Positions 53,299 through 64,000 of a DNA stretch of 64,000 nt are shown here, piece after piece. Both the position numbers and the translations under genes were made by a program. The stretch is from Okapia johnstoni (Eukaryota; Chordata; Mammalia; Artiodactyla; Giraffidae): positions 78,722,385 to 78,786,384 of the forward strand of contig CM044315.1 in NCBI GenBank assembly GCA_024291935.2, written 5' to 3'. The notes beneath the pieces are model-generated. The model saw nothing but the letters and a program-made list of their open reading frames with translations, was not told the origin of the DNA and did not search any database. Numbering within the stretch: the stretch's first letter is position 1; each line of letters starts with the position of its first letter.

Positions 53299-56200
53299 GA
53301 CAAAATGTGGTCCACTGGAGAAGGACATGGCAAACCACGTCAGTATTCTTGCCTTGAGAACACCATGAACAGTATGAAAAGGAAAAAATATAGGACACTG
53401 AAAGATGAACTCCCCGGGTCGGTAGGTGCCCAATATGCTACTGGAGATCAGTGGACAAATAACTCCAGAAAGAATGAAGAGATGGAGCCAAAGCAAAAAC
53501 AACACCCAAATGTGGATGTGACTGGTGATAGAAGCAAAGTCTGATGCTGTAAAAAGCAATATTGCATAGGAACCTGAAATGTTGGGTCCATGAATCAAGG
53601 CAAATTGGAAGTGGTCAAACAGGAGATTGCAAGAGTGAACGTCGACATTTTAGGAATCAGTGAACTAAAATGGACTGGAATAGGTGAATTTAACTCAGAT
53701 GACCATCATATCTACTACTGGGGGCAAGAATCCCTTAGAAGAAATGGAGTAGCCATTATAGTCAACAAGAGAGTCTGAAATGCAGTACTTGGATGCAATC
53801 TTGAAAATGACAGAATGATCTCTGTTCGTTTCCAAGGCAAACCATTCAGTATCGCAGTAATCCAAGTCTATGCCCCAACCAGTAATGCTGAAGAAGCTGA
53901 AGTTGAACAGTTCTTTGAAGACCTACAAGACCTTTTAGAACTAACACCCAAAAAAGATATCATTTTCATCATAGGGGACTGGAATGCAAAAGTAGGAAAT
54001 CAGGAAACACCTGGAGTAACAGGCAAATTTGGCCTTGGAGTACAGAATGAAACAGGGCAAAGGCTAATAGAGTTTTGCCAAGAGAACGTACTGGTCATAG
54101 CAAACACCCTCTTCCAACAACACAAGAGAATGCTCTACACATGGACATCACCAGATGGTCAATACCGAAAGCAGATTGATTATATTCTTTGCAGCCCAAA
54201 GATGAAGAAGCTCTATACAGTCAGCAAAAACAAGACTGGGAGCTGACTGTGGCTGAGATCATTAACTCCTTATTGCCAAATTCAGACTTAAATTGAAGAA
54301 AGTAGGGAAAACCACTAGATCATTCAGATATGACCAAAATCAAATATTATGATTTGATTATACAGTGGAAGCGAGAAATAGATTCAAGGGAGCAGAGCTG
54401 ATAGAGTGCCTGAATAACTATGGACAGAGGTTCGTGACATGGTACAGGAGACAGGGATCAAGACCATCCCCCAAAAGAAATGCCAAAAAGCAAAATGGCT
54501 GTCTGAGGAGGCCTTACAAATAGCTGTGAAAAGAAGAGAAGTGAAAAGCAAAGGAGAAAAGGAAAGATATACCCATTTGAATGCAGAGTTCCAAGGAATA
54601 GCAAGGAGAGATAAGAAAGCCTTCCTCAGTGATCAGTGCAGAGAAATAGAGGAAAACAATAGAACAGGAAAGACTAGAGATCTCTTCAAGAAAATCAGAG
54701 ATACCAAGGGAACATTTCATGCAAAGATGGGCTCAATAAAGGACAGAAATGATATGGACCTAACAGAAGCAGAAGATATTAAGAAGAGGTGGCAAGAATA
54801 CCCAGAAAAACTGTACAAAAAGGATCTTCATGACTCATAATCACAATGGTGTGATCACTCACCTAGAGCCAGACATCCTGGCATGTGCAGTCAAGTGGGC
54901 CTTAGGAAGCATCACTACAAACAAAGCTAGTGGAGGTGATGGAATTCCAGTTGAGCTATTTCAAATCCTGAAAGAGGATGCTGTGAAAGTGCTGCACTCA
55001 ATATGTCAGCAAATTTGGAAAACTCAGCAGTGGCCACGGGACTGGAAAAGGTCAGTTTTCATTCCAATCCCAAAGAAAGGTAATGCCAAAGAATGCTCAA
55101 ACTATCGCACAATTGCACTCATCTCACACGCTAGTAAAGTAATGCTCAAAATTCTCCAAGCCAAGCTTCAGTAATATGTGAACCGTGAACTTCCAAATGT
55201 TCAAGCTGGTTTTAGAAAAGGCAGAGGAACCACAGATCAAATTGCCATCATCCACTGGATCATAGAAAACGCAAGAGTTCCAGGAAAACATTTATTTTTG
55301 CTTTATTGACTATGCCAAAGCCTTTGACTGTATGGATCACCACAAATTGTAGAAAATTCTGAAGGAGATGGGAATACCCAACCACCTGACCTGCCTCTTG
55401 AGAAACCTGTATGCAGGTCAGGAAGCAACAGTTAGAACTGGACATGGAACAACAGGCTGGTTCCAAGTAGGAAAAGGAGTACATCAAGGCTGTATATTGT
55501 CACCGTGTTTATTTAACTTATATGCAGAGTACATCATGAGAAACACTGGGCTGGAGGAAGCACAAGCTGGAATCAAGATTTCCGGGAGAAATATCAATAA
55601 CTTCAGATATGCAGATGATACCACCCTTATGGCAGAAAGTGAAGAAGAACTCAAGAGCCTCTTGATGAAAGTGAAAGAGGAGAGTGAAAAAGTTGGCTTA
55701 AAGCTCAACGTTCAGAAAACTAAGATCATGGCATCCAGTCCCATCACTTCATGGCAAATATACAGGGAAACAGTAGAAACAGTGACAGACTATTTTTTGT
55801 GGCTCCAAAATCACTGCAGATGGTGACTGTAGCCATGAAATTACAAGACGCTTACTCCTTGGAAGAAAAGTTATGACCAACATAGACGGCGTGTTAAAAA
55901 GCAGAGATATTACTTTGCCAACAAAGGTTCGTCTAGTCAAAGATATGGTTTTTCCAGTAGTCATGTATGGATGTGAGAGTTGGACTAAAAAGAAAGCTGA
56001 GTGCTGAAGAATTGATGCTTTTGAACTGTGTTTCTGGAGAAGACTCTTAAGAGTCCCTTGGACTGCAAGGAGATCCAACCAGTCCATCCTAAAGGAAATC
56101 AGTCCTGAATATTCATTGGAATGACTGTTGTTGAAACTGAAACTCCAATACTTTGGGCACCTGATGCAAAGAACTGACTTATTTGAAAAGACCCGATGCT

Positions 56201-56379
56201 GGGAAAGATTGAAGGCAGGAGAAGGGGATGACAGAGGATGAGATGGTTGGATGGCATCACCAACTCAATGGACATGAATTTGAGTAAACTCTGGGAGTTG
56301 GTGATGGACAGGGAGTCCTGGCTTGCTGCAGTCCATGGGATCTCAAAGAGTTGGACATGACTGAGCAACTGAACTGAAC
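53299..56379 (+). mobile_element. Longest collinear BovB copy, about 3.1 kb
   Basis: BovB is an RTE-class non-LTR retrotransposon. One ORF combines an apurinic-type endonuclease with a reverse transcriptase, and it mobilises Bov-type SINEs. Here the endonuclease domain is readable at 53590-54246 in two pieces split by a stop near 53778 (IIGDWNAKVGNQETPGV, WTSPDGQYRKQIDYIL). A linker/RT N-terminus follows at 54439-54840, RT blocks at 54830-55174, and the palm motif YADDTTLMAESEEEL in 55368-55826. Stops and frameshifts (near 54840, 55175, 55300) show that it is inactive. A 9-bp TSD TGATAGTAT lies at 53290-53298 and 56380-56388. The 5' UTR repeat block seen at 21490 is absent, so it is 5'-truncated. 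Confidence 0.95.
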
Positions 56380-56499
56380 TGATAGTATTTGCTATTTGAA
56401 TATGACTGAAAAGACTAATGAAAGATTATCAGTTACTTTCAAGCTGCATGCACCCACTTGGCCAACTCTTAGTTCTTGGCTTGGTTTGTAGCTTTTGTT

Positions 56500-56962
56500 T
56501 GTGGATTTTTTTTTTTTTATGATTATTATTTTAAAAAATCATTGAATTATTTTAGACTCTGCTGGGTCTTTAGTGCTGCTCAGACTTTTCACTAGTTGCA
56601 GTGAGCAGGGGCTACTTTTTGTTGTGGTTCTCGGGCTTCTCATTGTGGTGGCTTCTGTTGCAGAGCACAGGCTCTAAGGCACTCGGGCTTAGTAGTTGCA
56701 ACACATAGGCTTAGTAGTTGAGGCTCCCAGTCTCTACTGAGCACAGCCTCAATAGCTGTAGTGCACAGGCTTAGCTGCTCCTTGGCATGTGGGATCTTCC
56801 CAGCTGCTGCTGCTGCTGCTAAGTCGCTTCAGTCGTGTCCGACTCTTAGCGACCCCATGGACTGCAGCCTACCAGGCCTCTCCGTCCATGGGATTTTCCA
56901 GGCAAAAGTACTGGAGTGGGGTGCCATTGCCGGACTAGTGATCAAACCCATGTCTCCTGCAT
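56500..56962 (-). mobile_element. Long CHR-type SINE split by Bov-A, reverse
   Basis: Tail near 56500 with a T-run, then AGTAGTTG-type body. The right remnant GGACTAGTGATCAAACCCAT lies at 56933 onward. The terminal head is missing. Confidence 0.85.
56801..56930 (-). mobile_element. Bov-A monomer with GCT tail, nested
   Basis: A (GCT)n run, TTCAGTCGTGTCCGACTCTT and ACTGGAGTGGGGTGCCATTG lie between the two parts of the CHR SINE. It resembles half of a Bov-A2. Confidence 0.9.
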
Positions 56963-57092
56963 TGTTGTTGTTTAGTCATTAAGTAATGTCCAACTCTTTT
57001 TGCATCCCCATGAATTATAGCCCGTCAGACTTCTCTGTGCATGGAATTTCCCAGGCAAGAATACTGGAGTGGGTTGCCATTTCCTTTACCAT
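56963..57092 (-). mobile_element. Bov-tA-type SINE fragment, reverse
   Basis: TTGTTGTTTAGTCATTAAGT, AATTTCCCAGGCAAGAATAC and GGTTGCCATTTCCTTTACC. CATTGTTTGTAG-like flanks suggest an insertion at the CHR end. Confidence 0.88.
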
Positions 57093-58049
57093 TGTTTGTA
57101 GATCTTAAAGTCATCTTCAACTTTAGTTTTAAAGTTTTCTTGGTGTCTGTGATCAGTCACTTTAAGTAGCAATTCTCAGTTCTTCTGGTCACCCTTTATA
57201 GAGTTCTCTTTTCTCTGATTGTCTATTCCTTTTATCTTCCCTGTATTCTTACTTTGTCCAGAGGAATTATAGGATGACAAAGGATAATTATTAAAATACC
57301 ACTATGCAGGTAACGAAACTCTTGTGTACCTTAACTTTTCTGGTAGCTTCACATTGTTATTTGATGGTATCTGTGGCTTTTTTGTTTGTTTGTTTCAGCT
57401 TACTACTGAAACATTCTTAGGAGTTAGAACATGTAGGGTACTTGGACTTCTGAGCATGTTGAAAGAAGCCTCTGTTTTGTAGAGCTTTCATCTTCTGATA
57501 TACATAATATATCCCTTATCTAGATCATGTGTACATTATACACACCAGTGATTTGTTGTTGTTTTGGTCAGTTTTGTAAAAGGCCCAGAAGGGTACTGAT
57601 CAAGCTTGAAATAATAACAGCTTCTGGGAATGAGCACAGAAGATTGGGATTAATGAATCTGGTAGTCAAAAGGGACTTTACTTATGTATATTGTTTTAAT
57701 GTGTTACAGAGAAAATATATGCATGTATTACTTATTTAGTTAAAAATGAATATAAAGTTGAAAAGCTATGTTTTCTATTAGAAAATTAAGACAAGTACAT
57801 TATGGAAGAAGTAGAAAATGAAGAAACATAAAAGCAAGAAAAAATCATTGATCTACTGTCAATGACAAGCATCATTAATATTTTATAAACTTACTTCCAT
57901 TCTTTTTGTTTTGACATAAACCTAGGCATGTGCCATATGCAGAATTTTTTCCTCTACAATTAAAAGCTAATCTTTATTTCCTATTCTTTATTTCCTAAAT
58001 TCATGTAAGGAAATAAAATTCAGTTTTTACTTGTTTATTCCAACTTTTG
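57093..58049. other. No recognised feature
   Basis: About 0.95 kb of apparently single-copy intron. Confidence 0.45.
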
Positions 58050-58440
58050 AAAACTTTTTCAACCTATAGAAAATTGAAAGAATAAAGAATAATTCAATAA
58101 ACTTCTGTAAGTCCCTTCATCTAGATTCATCAGTTGTTAATATTTTGCTGCATTGCTTTATCTATCTGTATTTTTTTTGACAGACCACTTGAAAGCAAAT
58201 TGCAGACATCATGACACTTAAATACTTTAGTATGTATCTTCTAAGAATACATTCTTTTACAAAGTCATAATATCATTATTTATACATTAGACAATTAACC
58301 TTAATTCAATGTAATTTAATGTACAGTCTATTAAAATTTTCTCTGTTTGCCTCCAAAAAGTCTTATAACTTTTTTGGACTCTTAATTCAGTTAAAGTTTC
58401 ATCTGTTTCATTTCAGTGGTTATGACTGTTAATCTCTTTT
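58050..58440. mobile_element. Old L1 (L1M-type) fragment
   Basis: CATCTAGATTCATCAGTTGT, CTTGAAAGCAAATTGCAGAC and CATCATGACACTTAAATACT match a widespread old L1M 3' sequence, related to 6590-7010. Confidence 0.6.
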
Positions 58441-58456
58441 AGTCTAGAATATTCCA

Positions 58457-58575
58457 GGACTTCCCTGGCAGTCCAGTGGTTAAGACTGTGCTTCTCTGCA
58501 GGGATGGGTTCGATCCCTGGTCAGGGAACTAAGGTCCCCCATGCCATGGGCTGTGGCCAAAAATTAAAAAAAAAA
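58457..58575 (+). mobile_element. CHR-type SINE
   Basis: Head GGACTTCCCTGGCAGTCCAG and an A-rich tail. TCTAGAATATTCC and TCTAGACTATTCC form a TSD with one mismatch. Confidence 0.93.
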
Positions 58576-58670
58576 TCTAGACTATTCCCTCACATTTTGT
58601 TTGTTTGAAGAGTACTGCACAGTTGTCTTTTAGATATTCTGAATATGTCTAATTTTTTTCTTATGATTCA

Positions 58671-58884
58671 TTTCAGTTCAGTTGCTCAGTCGTGTCCGAC
58701 TCTTTGCGACCCTATGGACTACAGCACGCCAGGCCTCCCTGTCCATCACCAACTCCCGGAGTTTACTCAAACTCATGTCCATTGAGTCGGTGATGCCATC
58801 CAACCATCTCATCCTCTGTCATCCCGTTCTCCTCCTGCCTTCAGTCTTTCTCAGCATCAGTGTCTTTTCTAATGAGTCAGTTTG
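58671..58884 (-). mobile_element. BovB 3' end fragment, reverse
   Basis: TTTCAGTTCAGTTGCTCAGT to CTAATGAGTCAGT. TTATGATTC at 58661-58669 and 58885-58893 is the TSD. Confidence 0.93.
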
Positions 58885-58893
58885 TTATGATTC

Positions 58894-59194
58894 GATTTGA
58901 GTTAAACATTTTGGCAAGTGTATTTCATTGCTTCAGAAGGTTGATAATGTTGCATGTCTCACTTTTGCTAATAACTGAATTTATAACCCCTTGATTAAGT
59001 TGCTGGCTGCAAGACCTCTCCATTGTAAAGGTTACCTTTTCCCCTTTGTAATAAATAAATCATCTTGGAGGCCAATACAGATTTGAATATTGCTCTTTTC
59101 ACTTAAAATTATAGGTATACATTTTATATATCATCTCAAAATCACTTGATATGCTAAACTGTTATGAACATATAGTTTCTTATCTTTATTAAAA
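58894..59194. other. No recognised feature
   Basis: AT-rich intron. Confidence 0.4.
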
Positions 59195-59440
59195 ACAATA
59201 CCTATTTATCTGAATACTTACTATGTGTCAAGCACAATGTTATTTGTACTTTATACACATTTGTTTGTTTCTTTAACATAACAGCATCAGTTTATCCTCA
59301 AAATGAGATAGCGACTATCATTCTCTTCATTTTACAACAGAAAACTTCAAAAAGAAGTCACTCTAAGCATTAAAACTTGAATTTGGTGTGCTCATCTTGA
59401 AAGCTTGAGTACTTCACCACTCTGCTATGTTCTTTAGAAA
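59195..59440 (-). mobile_element. MIR SINE, reverse
   Basis: GAATACTTACTATGTGTCAA, TACTTTATACACATTTG and ATTCTCTTCATTTTACAACA follow reversed MIR order. Confidence 0.7.
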
Positions 59441-59539
59441 GTGGATTTGAAGATCCTATGGTAGCATCAGCTGAGTTTAAAAGTCAAAGAGGGATAGTAA
59501 TTTTCTTACCTTGGTGATTCTCTTCTCTTCCCTCTCCAT

Positions 59540-60090
59540 CTCTTCTTTCTTTTTTTTTCCTTCCTTTATTTGTACTTGTGGTAAAGTGTATATAAAATTT
59601 ACCATTTTTAAGTGTACAGTTCAGTTCACCATTCTTCTGAACTGTTTTCATCTTGCAAGGCTGTAACTCTGTACCCATTAAACAACTCTGAATTCCTCCC
59701 CTCCCCTCAACCCCTAGCAACCACTAATCTACATTCTTTCTGTTTGAATTAAACTATCCAAGGAACCTCATATAAGTGGAATCATAAGTATTTGTCTTTT
59801 CCTAACTGGCTTACTTCACTTAGCATAATATCTTCAAGGTTTACCCATGTGATAGCATGTGTCAAAATTTCCTTCCTTTTTAAGGCTGAATAATATTCCC
59901 TCATGTGCCACATTTTGTTTATCTGTTCATCTGTTGATGGACTCGGGTTCCTTCTGCCCTTTAGTTATTATAAATAATGCTGTTTTGAACATGAGTGTAC
60001 AAATTTTTTTTGAGGCCCTATTTTCAGTCCTTTTGGGTTTGTACCTATAAGTAGAATTGCTGGATCGTATGGCAGTTGTGTTTTTAATTT
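59540..60090 (-). mobile_element. Old L1 3' region, reverse
   Basis: AGTGTACAGTTCAGTTCACC, CCCCTAGCAACCACTAATCT, TGGCTTACTTCACTTAGCAT and GAATTGCTGGATCGTATGGC are reversed L1 landmarks. Confidence 0.85.
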
Positions 60091-60315
60091 TTTTAAAAAA
60101 AGATTTTTAAAGATATCAGTCTCTTGGAAATCCTCTTAGTAGTAGTAACAATGATCTCTGTGTAGAGGACAAACGTAAGCAGAAATTGACCTTCCCTTTA
60201 TTCTGAAAATCTAAGTAGGTTTGAAGGCTAACAAATTTTTGTGGTTTTGACAACTTGGAATGAAGATTCTCCTGCATTTAGACAGGTTCCCTGTGTTTAG
60301 TGGACCTCTATGGTT

Positions 60316-60449
60316 TTGTTTTGTTTTGTTGTGCTTTCTTTTGGCCTTGCTCTGGGGCATGTGGGACCTTAGTTCACCGACCAGGGATTGAACCCATGTC
60401 CTCTGAATTGGAAATGTGGAGTCTTAACCACTGGACTGCCAGGGAAGTC
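60316..60449 (-). mobile_element. CHR-type SINE, reverse
   Basis: GTTTTGTTTTGTTGTGCTTT tail, CGACCAGGGATTGAACCCAT, CCACTGGACTGCCAGGGAAG. GTGGACCTCT occurs on both sides as the TSD. Confidence 0.93.
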
Positions 60450-62717
60450 CTGTGGACCTCTGTATTGGATAATACCTTTTTCTTTATCACCTGTAGTCAG
60501 TTTTGTGCTTCAAAAATCTGTCCAAATCTATTAATTCTTGGAGGTTTCACTGAAGTCCGATGAAGTTTTTCCCTAAGTGCATCAACATTCATATAAATAC
60601 CTCTTGTGATGTATTTGAGTCTTTATTTTCTTTCTTTACTGATTGGTCAAATTGCTTATTGTTTGTCCTTTTCTAGGTGGCTAATTCCAGAAAATTTAAG
60701 CCAAATCTTTTACTGCTTTTCTGTTTATATCCTCCCCCCCCAGCCTCTGCCACCAAAACGAGAAAAAGAAAGAAAAGCACTACCCCGAAAGAAATTACCT
60801 GGATAAATGAACGATGCACTGACCCTTAAAAAGCATATTAGAAGTATCATTTAACTAACCGTTCTTGCTGTTGTTTTCATTGTGCTCTTATGATGTGCCA
60901 GGCCTTTTAGGTACTGCAAAATAAAAATTAATACAATATAGATCCTGGTCGCAAAATGCTTTGTAGCCTAGTGAGGAGATATTTATGCACAGAACTGTCT
61001 TGAATGGTATACTGTTGTTCTGAGGCAGTATAAAGAAGGAAACCACAAACAGTTCCTAGAGACAGACAAGGAAGATGTCAGAGAGGAAGGGGATATTTGA
61101 GTGTGGCCTTCAAAGATAGGTAAAATTTGAGGGGCTAGAAGAAAGAGGAAAATATTTTATGCAGATGAAAGACATACACTGTTATGAACATGTTCATCTC
61201 CTTGTCCACTTGTTTAAGGAAGTAGGGTTTTTTATGATTAATTTGAAACATTTTTTACCCCTAAATTTCACACATTATTTTATCAAAGTTTCTTAAAAGC
61301 AGACATTAAAAAAAAAAGACCTCAAGAGTGATAGTTTTCAGATGATGGAAAAAAAAAAGGAGTGACTTTCAGAGTAGAGAGCCCTTATTAAAAAACAGAT
61401 GTCTTCTGTAAATAGAGCTGGAAAAATACTATCAGTGTGTTCTTTGTATATAAATGTCTCTTTTAACTTATCCATGCAGGATCTGAAAAGGAAAGCCACT
61501 TCTCTTTCATCAGTCACGAGGTACATGACAACAGAATCATTGATGCACCAGGAAGAGAGTTGGGTTCCAAATCTCACTCAGGGATCTAGAAGAGGGGAGA
61601 GACAGCCAGTGTTGTGCTCAGTTCTTCTGATCAGGGTTCCTGTGGCTCTGAGTGTTTTAATTCTTCCTTCCCCTTCTTCTGTCTAGATGCTCTGAAACAT
61701 TGTTTCTTTGAATTTTAAGATAAACTGTGTTGTCTGTCCTATATTCATAGCTATACTAAACTACTGAGGCTGTTGTCCTGTCAAAGAATTTCTGGAGATT
61801 GAAGAGTTAAGTAGATTTTTGTGTTTTCTATTGGGATTTCCACTTGGTGAAGTAGAAATAATATCCTGAAATGATACTCTGAAAGTCCATAGAATGATGA
61901 CAGTTGTGCATGGCATGTCCCTGCTGTACGTGATCTGAAACGAATTTTTTTTTAACCAGTAAGTAATGAGATCTTTGGTACTTTGTAATTTTTCTACAGC
62001 CTCATTCATAATTGCCCAATAGGAAACACATAATCTAAGTGAATAATTGAGCTTCTTTTGGTTAAGACAAAATATTTTCTCTCATTTTGTTAGTCTCTCA
62101 TTTTGGTTGTCTCTCATTTCTCTCATTTTGATACTACTGAGACTACTTTTGGAGGCTGAAAACATAGTTAATTTTCTTGCAGGTTAAGTGTTGGGTTTTT
62201 TAAACCTGTGGAGTGTGCATTGAAATTATAAAATAGTATTTTTACGTGTAAAATAGATTGAGTTCTACAGAGGATGAATGTTTTAGAAGTAGACTTTGCT
62301 CTGTGTATATGGGTAATGGTGTGAGTGGCGTGGCTCAGGTTTTTTGTATCTGACTTGATTGTGTGTAAATGATTATAAGGAACTTTGGGTTGGGTTACTC
62401 AATATTAGGTCCAGAAGATTCACTGCCTTCTTTCTATATTTAACATGCAATAATTTTTTCTGTATAGATATACATTTTATGGTGCTTGGGAGAGATTTTG
62501 AGGATGTGGGTTTAGTGTCCTATAAAGACAGTTTTATAGTTCATTAAGTATTATATAAGCCTTATGCATGAATTTTTTCTGTGCACAATTAAAACTTCAC
62601 GAAAGAGACTTTCCAGTTAGTGTCCTAAGGCTCAGAAGCGTTGGCCATAAGGAACCAGCCTAATACATTTTCCCCATTTTTCTCTAAGGTATTTTTTTTA
62701 AGATGTCATGATTTCTT
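60450..62717. other. Mostly unassigned intron
   Basis: About 2.3 kb with few repeats. A worn L2-type piece is likely at 60880-61170 (GATGTGCCAGGCCTTTTAGG). A pyrimidine tract and AG at 60731-60742 are discussed in findings. This is the largest repeat-poor block of the big TESK2 intron, and the place I would first look for conserved regulatory sequence. Confidence 0.4.
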
Positions 62718-62807
62718 TCTTTTTTTTCAATTAAACTTTTTATTTTGTATTGGAGTATAGCCGATTAACAGTGTTGTGCTAGTTTCAGGTGGACAGCAAA
62801 GTAAGAA
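62718..62807 (-). mobile_element. Short artiodactyl L1 3' insertion
   Basis: T-rich tail, TATTGGAGTATAGCCGATTA and AGTTTCAGGTGGACAGCAAA. A perfect 13-bp TSD GTCATGATTTCTT lies at 62705-62717 and 62808-62820. Confidence 0.93.
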
Positions 62808-63061
62808 GTCATGATTTCTTGAGGCATAATCATGTATCTAGCCAGCTTCATATGAAACAGTTTTGGTCTTCAAAGGAATAAATCCATCTTTGTTAATGGG
62901 TGTGAAACCCTTATGTAATCAGAGTTTATAGAAAGACATCCCTTACCATGTCTGTTTTATCTGAATTGGCAGTAAAATATCTCAGCATGCTCTACATGTG
63001 GAGACTTTGACTTCATATATAGCTGCCGTCCTTGAGTCTCTTGTTCTATTTTATTTTCTAG

Positions 63062-63183
63062 GTGCGCCACCGAGCTTCCGGCCAGGTGATGGCTCTTAAG
63101 ATGAACACGTTGAGCAGTAACCGGGCAAACATGCTGAAAGAAGTGCAGCTCATGAATAGACTCTCCCATCCCAACATCCTTAG
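63062..63183 (+). CDS. TESK2: TESK2 second coding exon (residues 75-114)
   Basis: This 122-bp exon follows a TTTTCTAG acceptor (AG at 63060-63061) and ends at a GTAACG donor at 63184. It encodes 40 full codons plus two bases (AG) of an arginine codon, so it ends in phase 2. The peptide begins [17 protein letters not shown]. The lysine in VMALK (residue 87 counted from the ATG at 28924) is the kinase ATP-anchoring lysine, and the glutamate in MLKEVQLM (residue 101) fits the partner glutamate of helix C. The exon ends with the conserved RLSHPNIL run before the next kinase strand. It joins 28924-29145 in frame with no gap, which supports both splice sites. The sequence is intact, with no sign of pseudogenisation. 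Confidence 0.95.
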
Positions 63184-64000
63184 GTAACGGCTTTTCCTTC
63201 CTTCCAGGGATCAGTGAGAAAGCTGAAACATTACTGGAGACTTGTTAGAATAGTATTAATAGCTGAAAAGAAGGGTTCCAGGTTTCATGCTGAATCTGTC
63301 TTGCTGGAATTTAGCTGTGCTGTAGGTCTTTTTCTACCTATTGAGACTTAATTTTCTGGTAATTAACTGCATTTAATAAGGCAACTTTTGGGACTTCGCT
63401 TGGCAGAGCCAGAAAGCTTTCTTGGAGGAGGTTGACTCAAATTAGAACGTGAAGTTTAATAGGACTTTAGAAGATAGGGAAATACTCAGAAAGGAACAAA
63501 ATTGTTGTTGTTCAGTCACTAAGTTGTGTCCGACTCTTTGTGACCCCATGGACTGCAGCACAGCAGGCTTCCCTGTCCTTCACCATCTCCCGGAGTTTGC
63601 TCAAACTCATGTCCATTTAGTTGGTGATGCCATCCAATCATCTCATCCTCTGTCTTCCCCTTCTTCTCCTGCCTTCAATCTTTCCCAGCATCAGTCTTTT
63701 CCAGTGAGTCGGCTCTTCGCATCAGGTGGCCAGAGTATTGGAGCTTCAGCTTCAGCATGAGTCCTTCCAATGAATATTCAGGGTTGATTTCCTGTAAGAG
63801 TCACTGGGTTGAGCTCCTGGCTGTCCAAGGGACTCTCAGGAGTCTTCTAGGAACTCAGAAAGGAACAAAATAATAACAAATAAAGCATAAAGGTAAAAGT
63901 ACAAAGCTTTTTAAAGAGTCAGTGAATTAAAAACCCATTTGGCCATGGAATATGCAGAAGAGGAGAAAACTAATGCTCCTACTGAAACCCTTAAGAAAAA
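63184..64000 (+). other. TESK2: Start of the next TESK2 intron
   Basis: This sequence follows the GTAACG donor. Apart from the BovB 3' fragment at 63503-63852, nothing recognisable is present. Confidence 0.85.
63503..63852 (-). mobile_element. Recent BovB 3' end insertion, reverse
   Basis: It runs from a TGTTGTTG tail and AGTCACTAAGTTGTGTCCGA back to CTCTCAGGAGTCTTC of the ORF2 C-terminus. The perfect 19-bp TSD ACTCAGAAAGGAACAAAAT lies at 63484-63502 and 63853-63871. Confidence 0.95.

Overview
The window is a nuclear genomic segment from a ruminant, almost certainly a bovid (cattle, sheep, goat or a relative). The repeat content shows this: at least nine BovB (RTE-class) LINE copies, many Bov-tA/Bov-A2 SINEs that share the BovB 3' end, dozens of CHR-type tRNA-derived SINEs typical of cetaceans, hippos and ruminants, and artiodactyl L1 3' ends, over an older mammalian layer (MIR, L2, MER20, MER5A, Tigger2, ERVL-type LTRs). 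The repeats alone do not tell me the species. Most short open frames here are BovB, L1 or SINE reading frames and not host genes.

The host gene is TESK2 (testis-associated actin-remodelling kinase 2) on the + strand. Two coding exons are present. The first (28834-29145, ATG at 28924) encodes residues 1-74, including the glycine-rich loop of the kinase domain. The second (63062-63183) encodes residues 75-114, including the ATP-anchoring lysine. They join in phase 0 across a 33,916-bp intron. Sequence before 28834 is probably intron 1, because a 3' splice site lies 90 bp before the ATG. Sequence after 63183 is the next intron.

Layout: 1-28.8 kb is upstream intron with a minus-strand BovB (0.7-2.8 kb), layered L1/CHR/Bov-A insertions (7.6-9.9 kb), MIR and Tigger2 remnants (10-12.8 kb), three plus-strand BovB copies (14.4-17.8 and 21.1-24.5 kb, the last with an inverted 5' part) and an L1/CHR/Bov-A2 nest (26.1-28.0 kb). 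29-63 kb is the large TESK2 intron. It holds an old degraded L1 tract (30.9-39.6 kb) interrupted by an ERVL-type LTR and a chimeric BovB (35.3-38.4 kb), an intron-less HINT1 retrocopy in antisense with an open 126-codon frame (40.6-41.2 kb), two MER20 copies overall (one in each intron), two unassigned LTR-like inserts (44.3-46.9 kb) and the longest BovB (53.3-56.4 kb).

I found no multi-gene system, CRISPR array, tRNA/rRNA gene or promoter. The points most worth a second look are the intact HINT1 retrocopy, the three-segment BovB insertion at 35.8-38.1 kb, the 5'-inverted BovB at 21.1-24.5 kb, a SINE copy with an unusual AATAAA-bearing tail, and several recent-looking L1/BovB insertions with perfect target-site duplications (TSDs). 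Repeat family names are from memory of consensus features, and most boundaries are accurate to about 10-20 bp; where a TSD is given they are exact.
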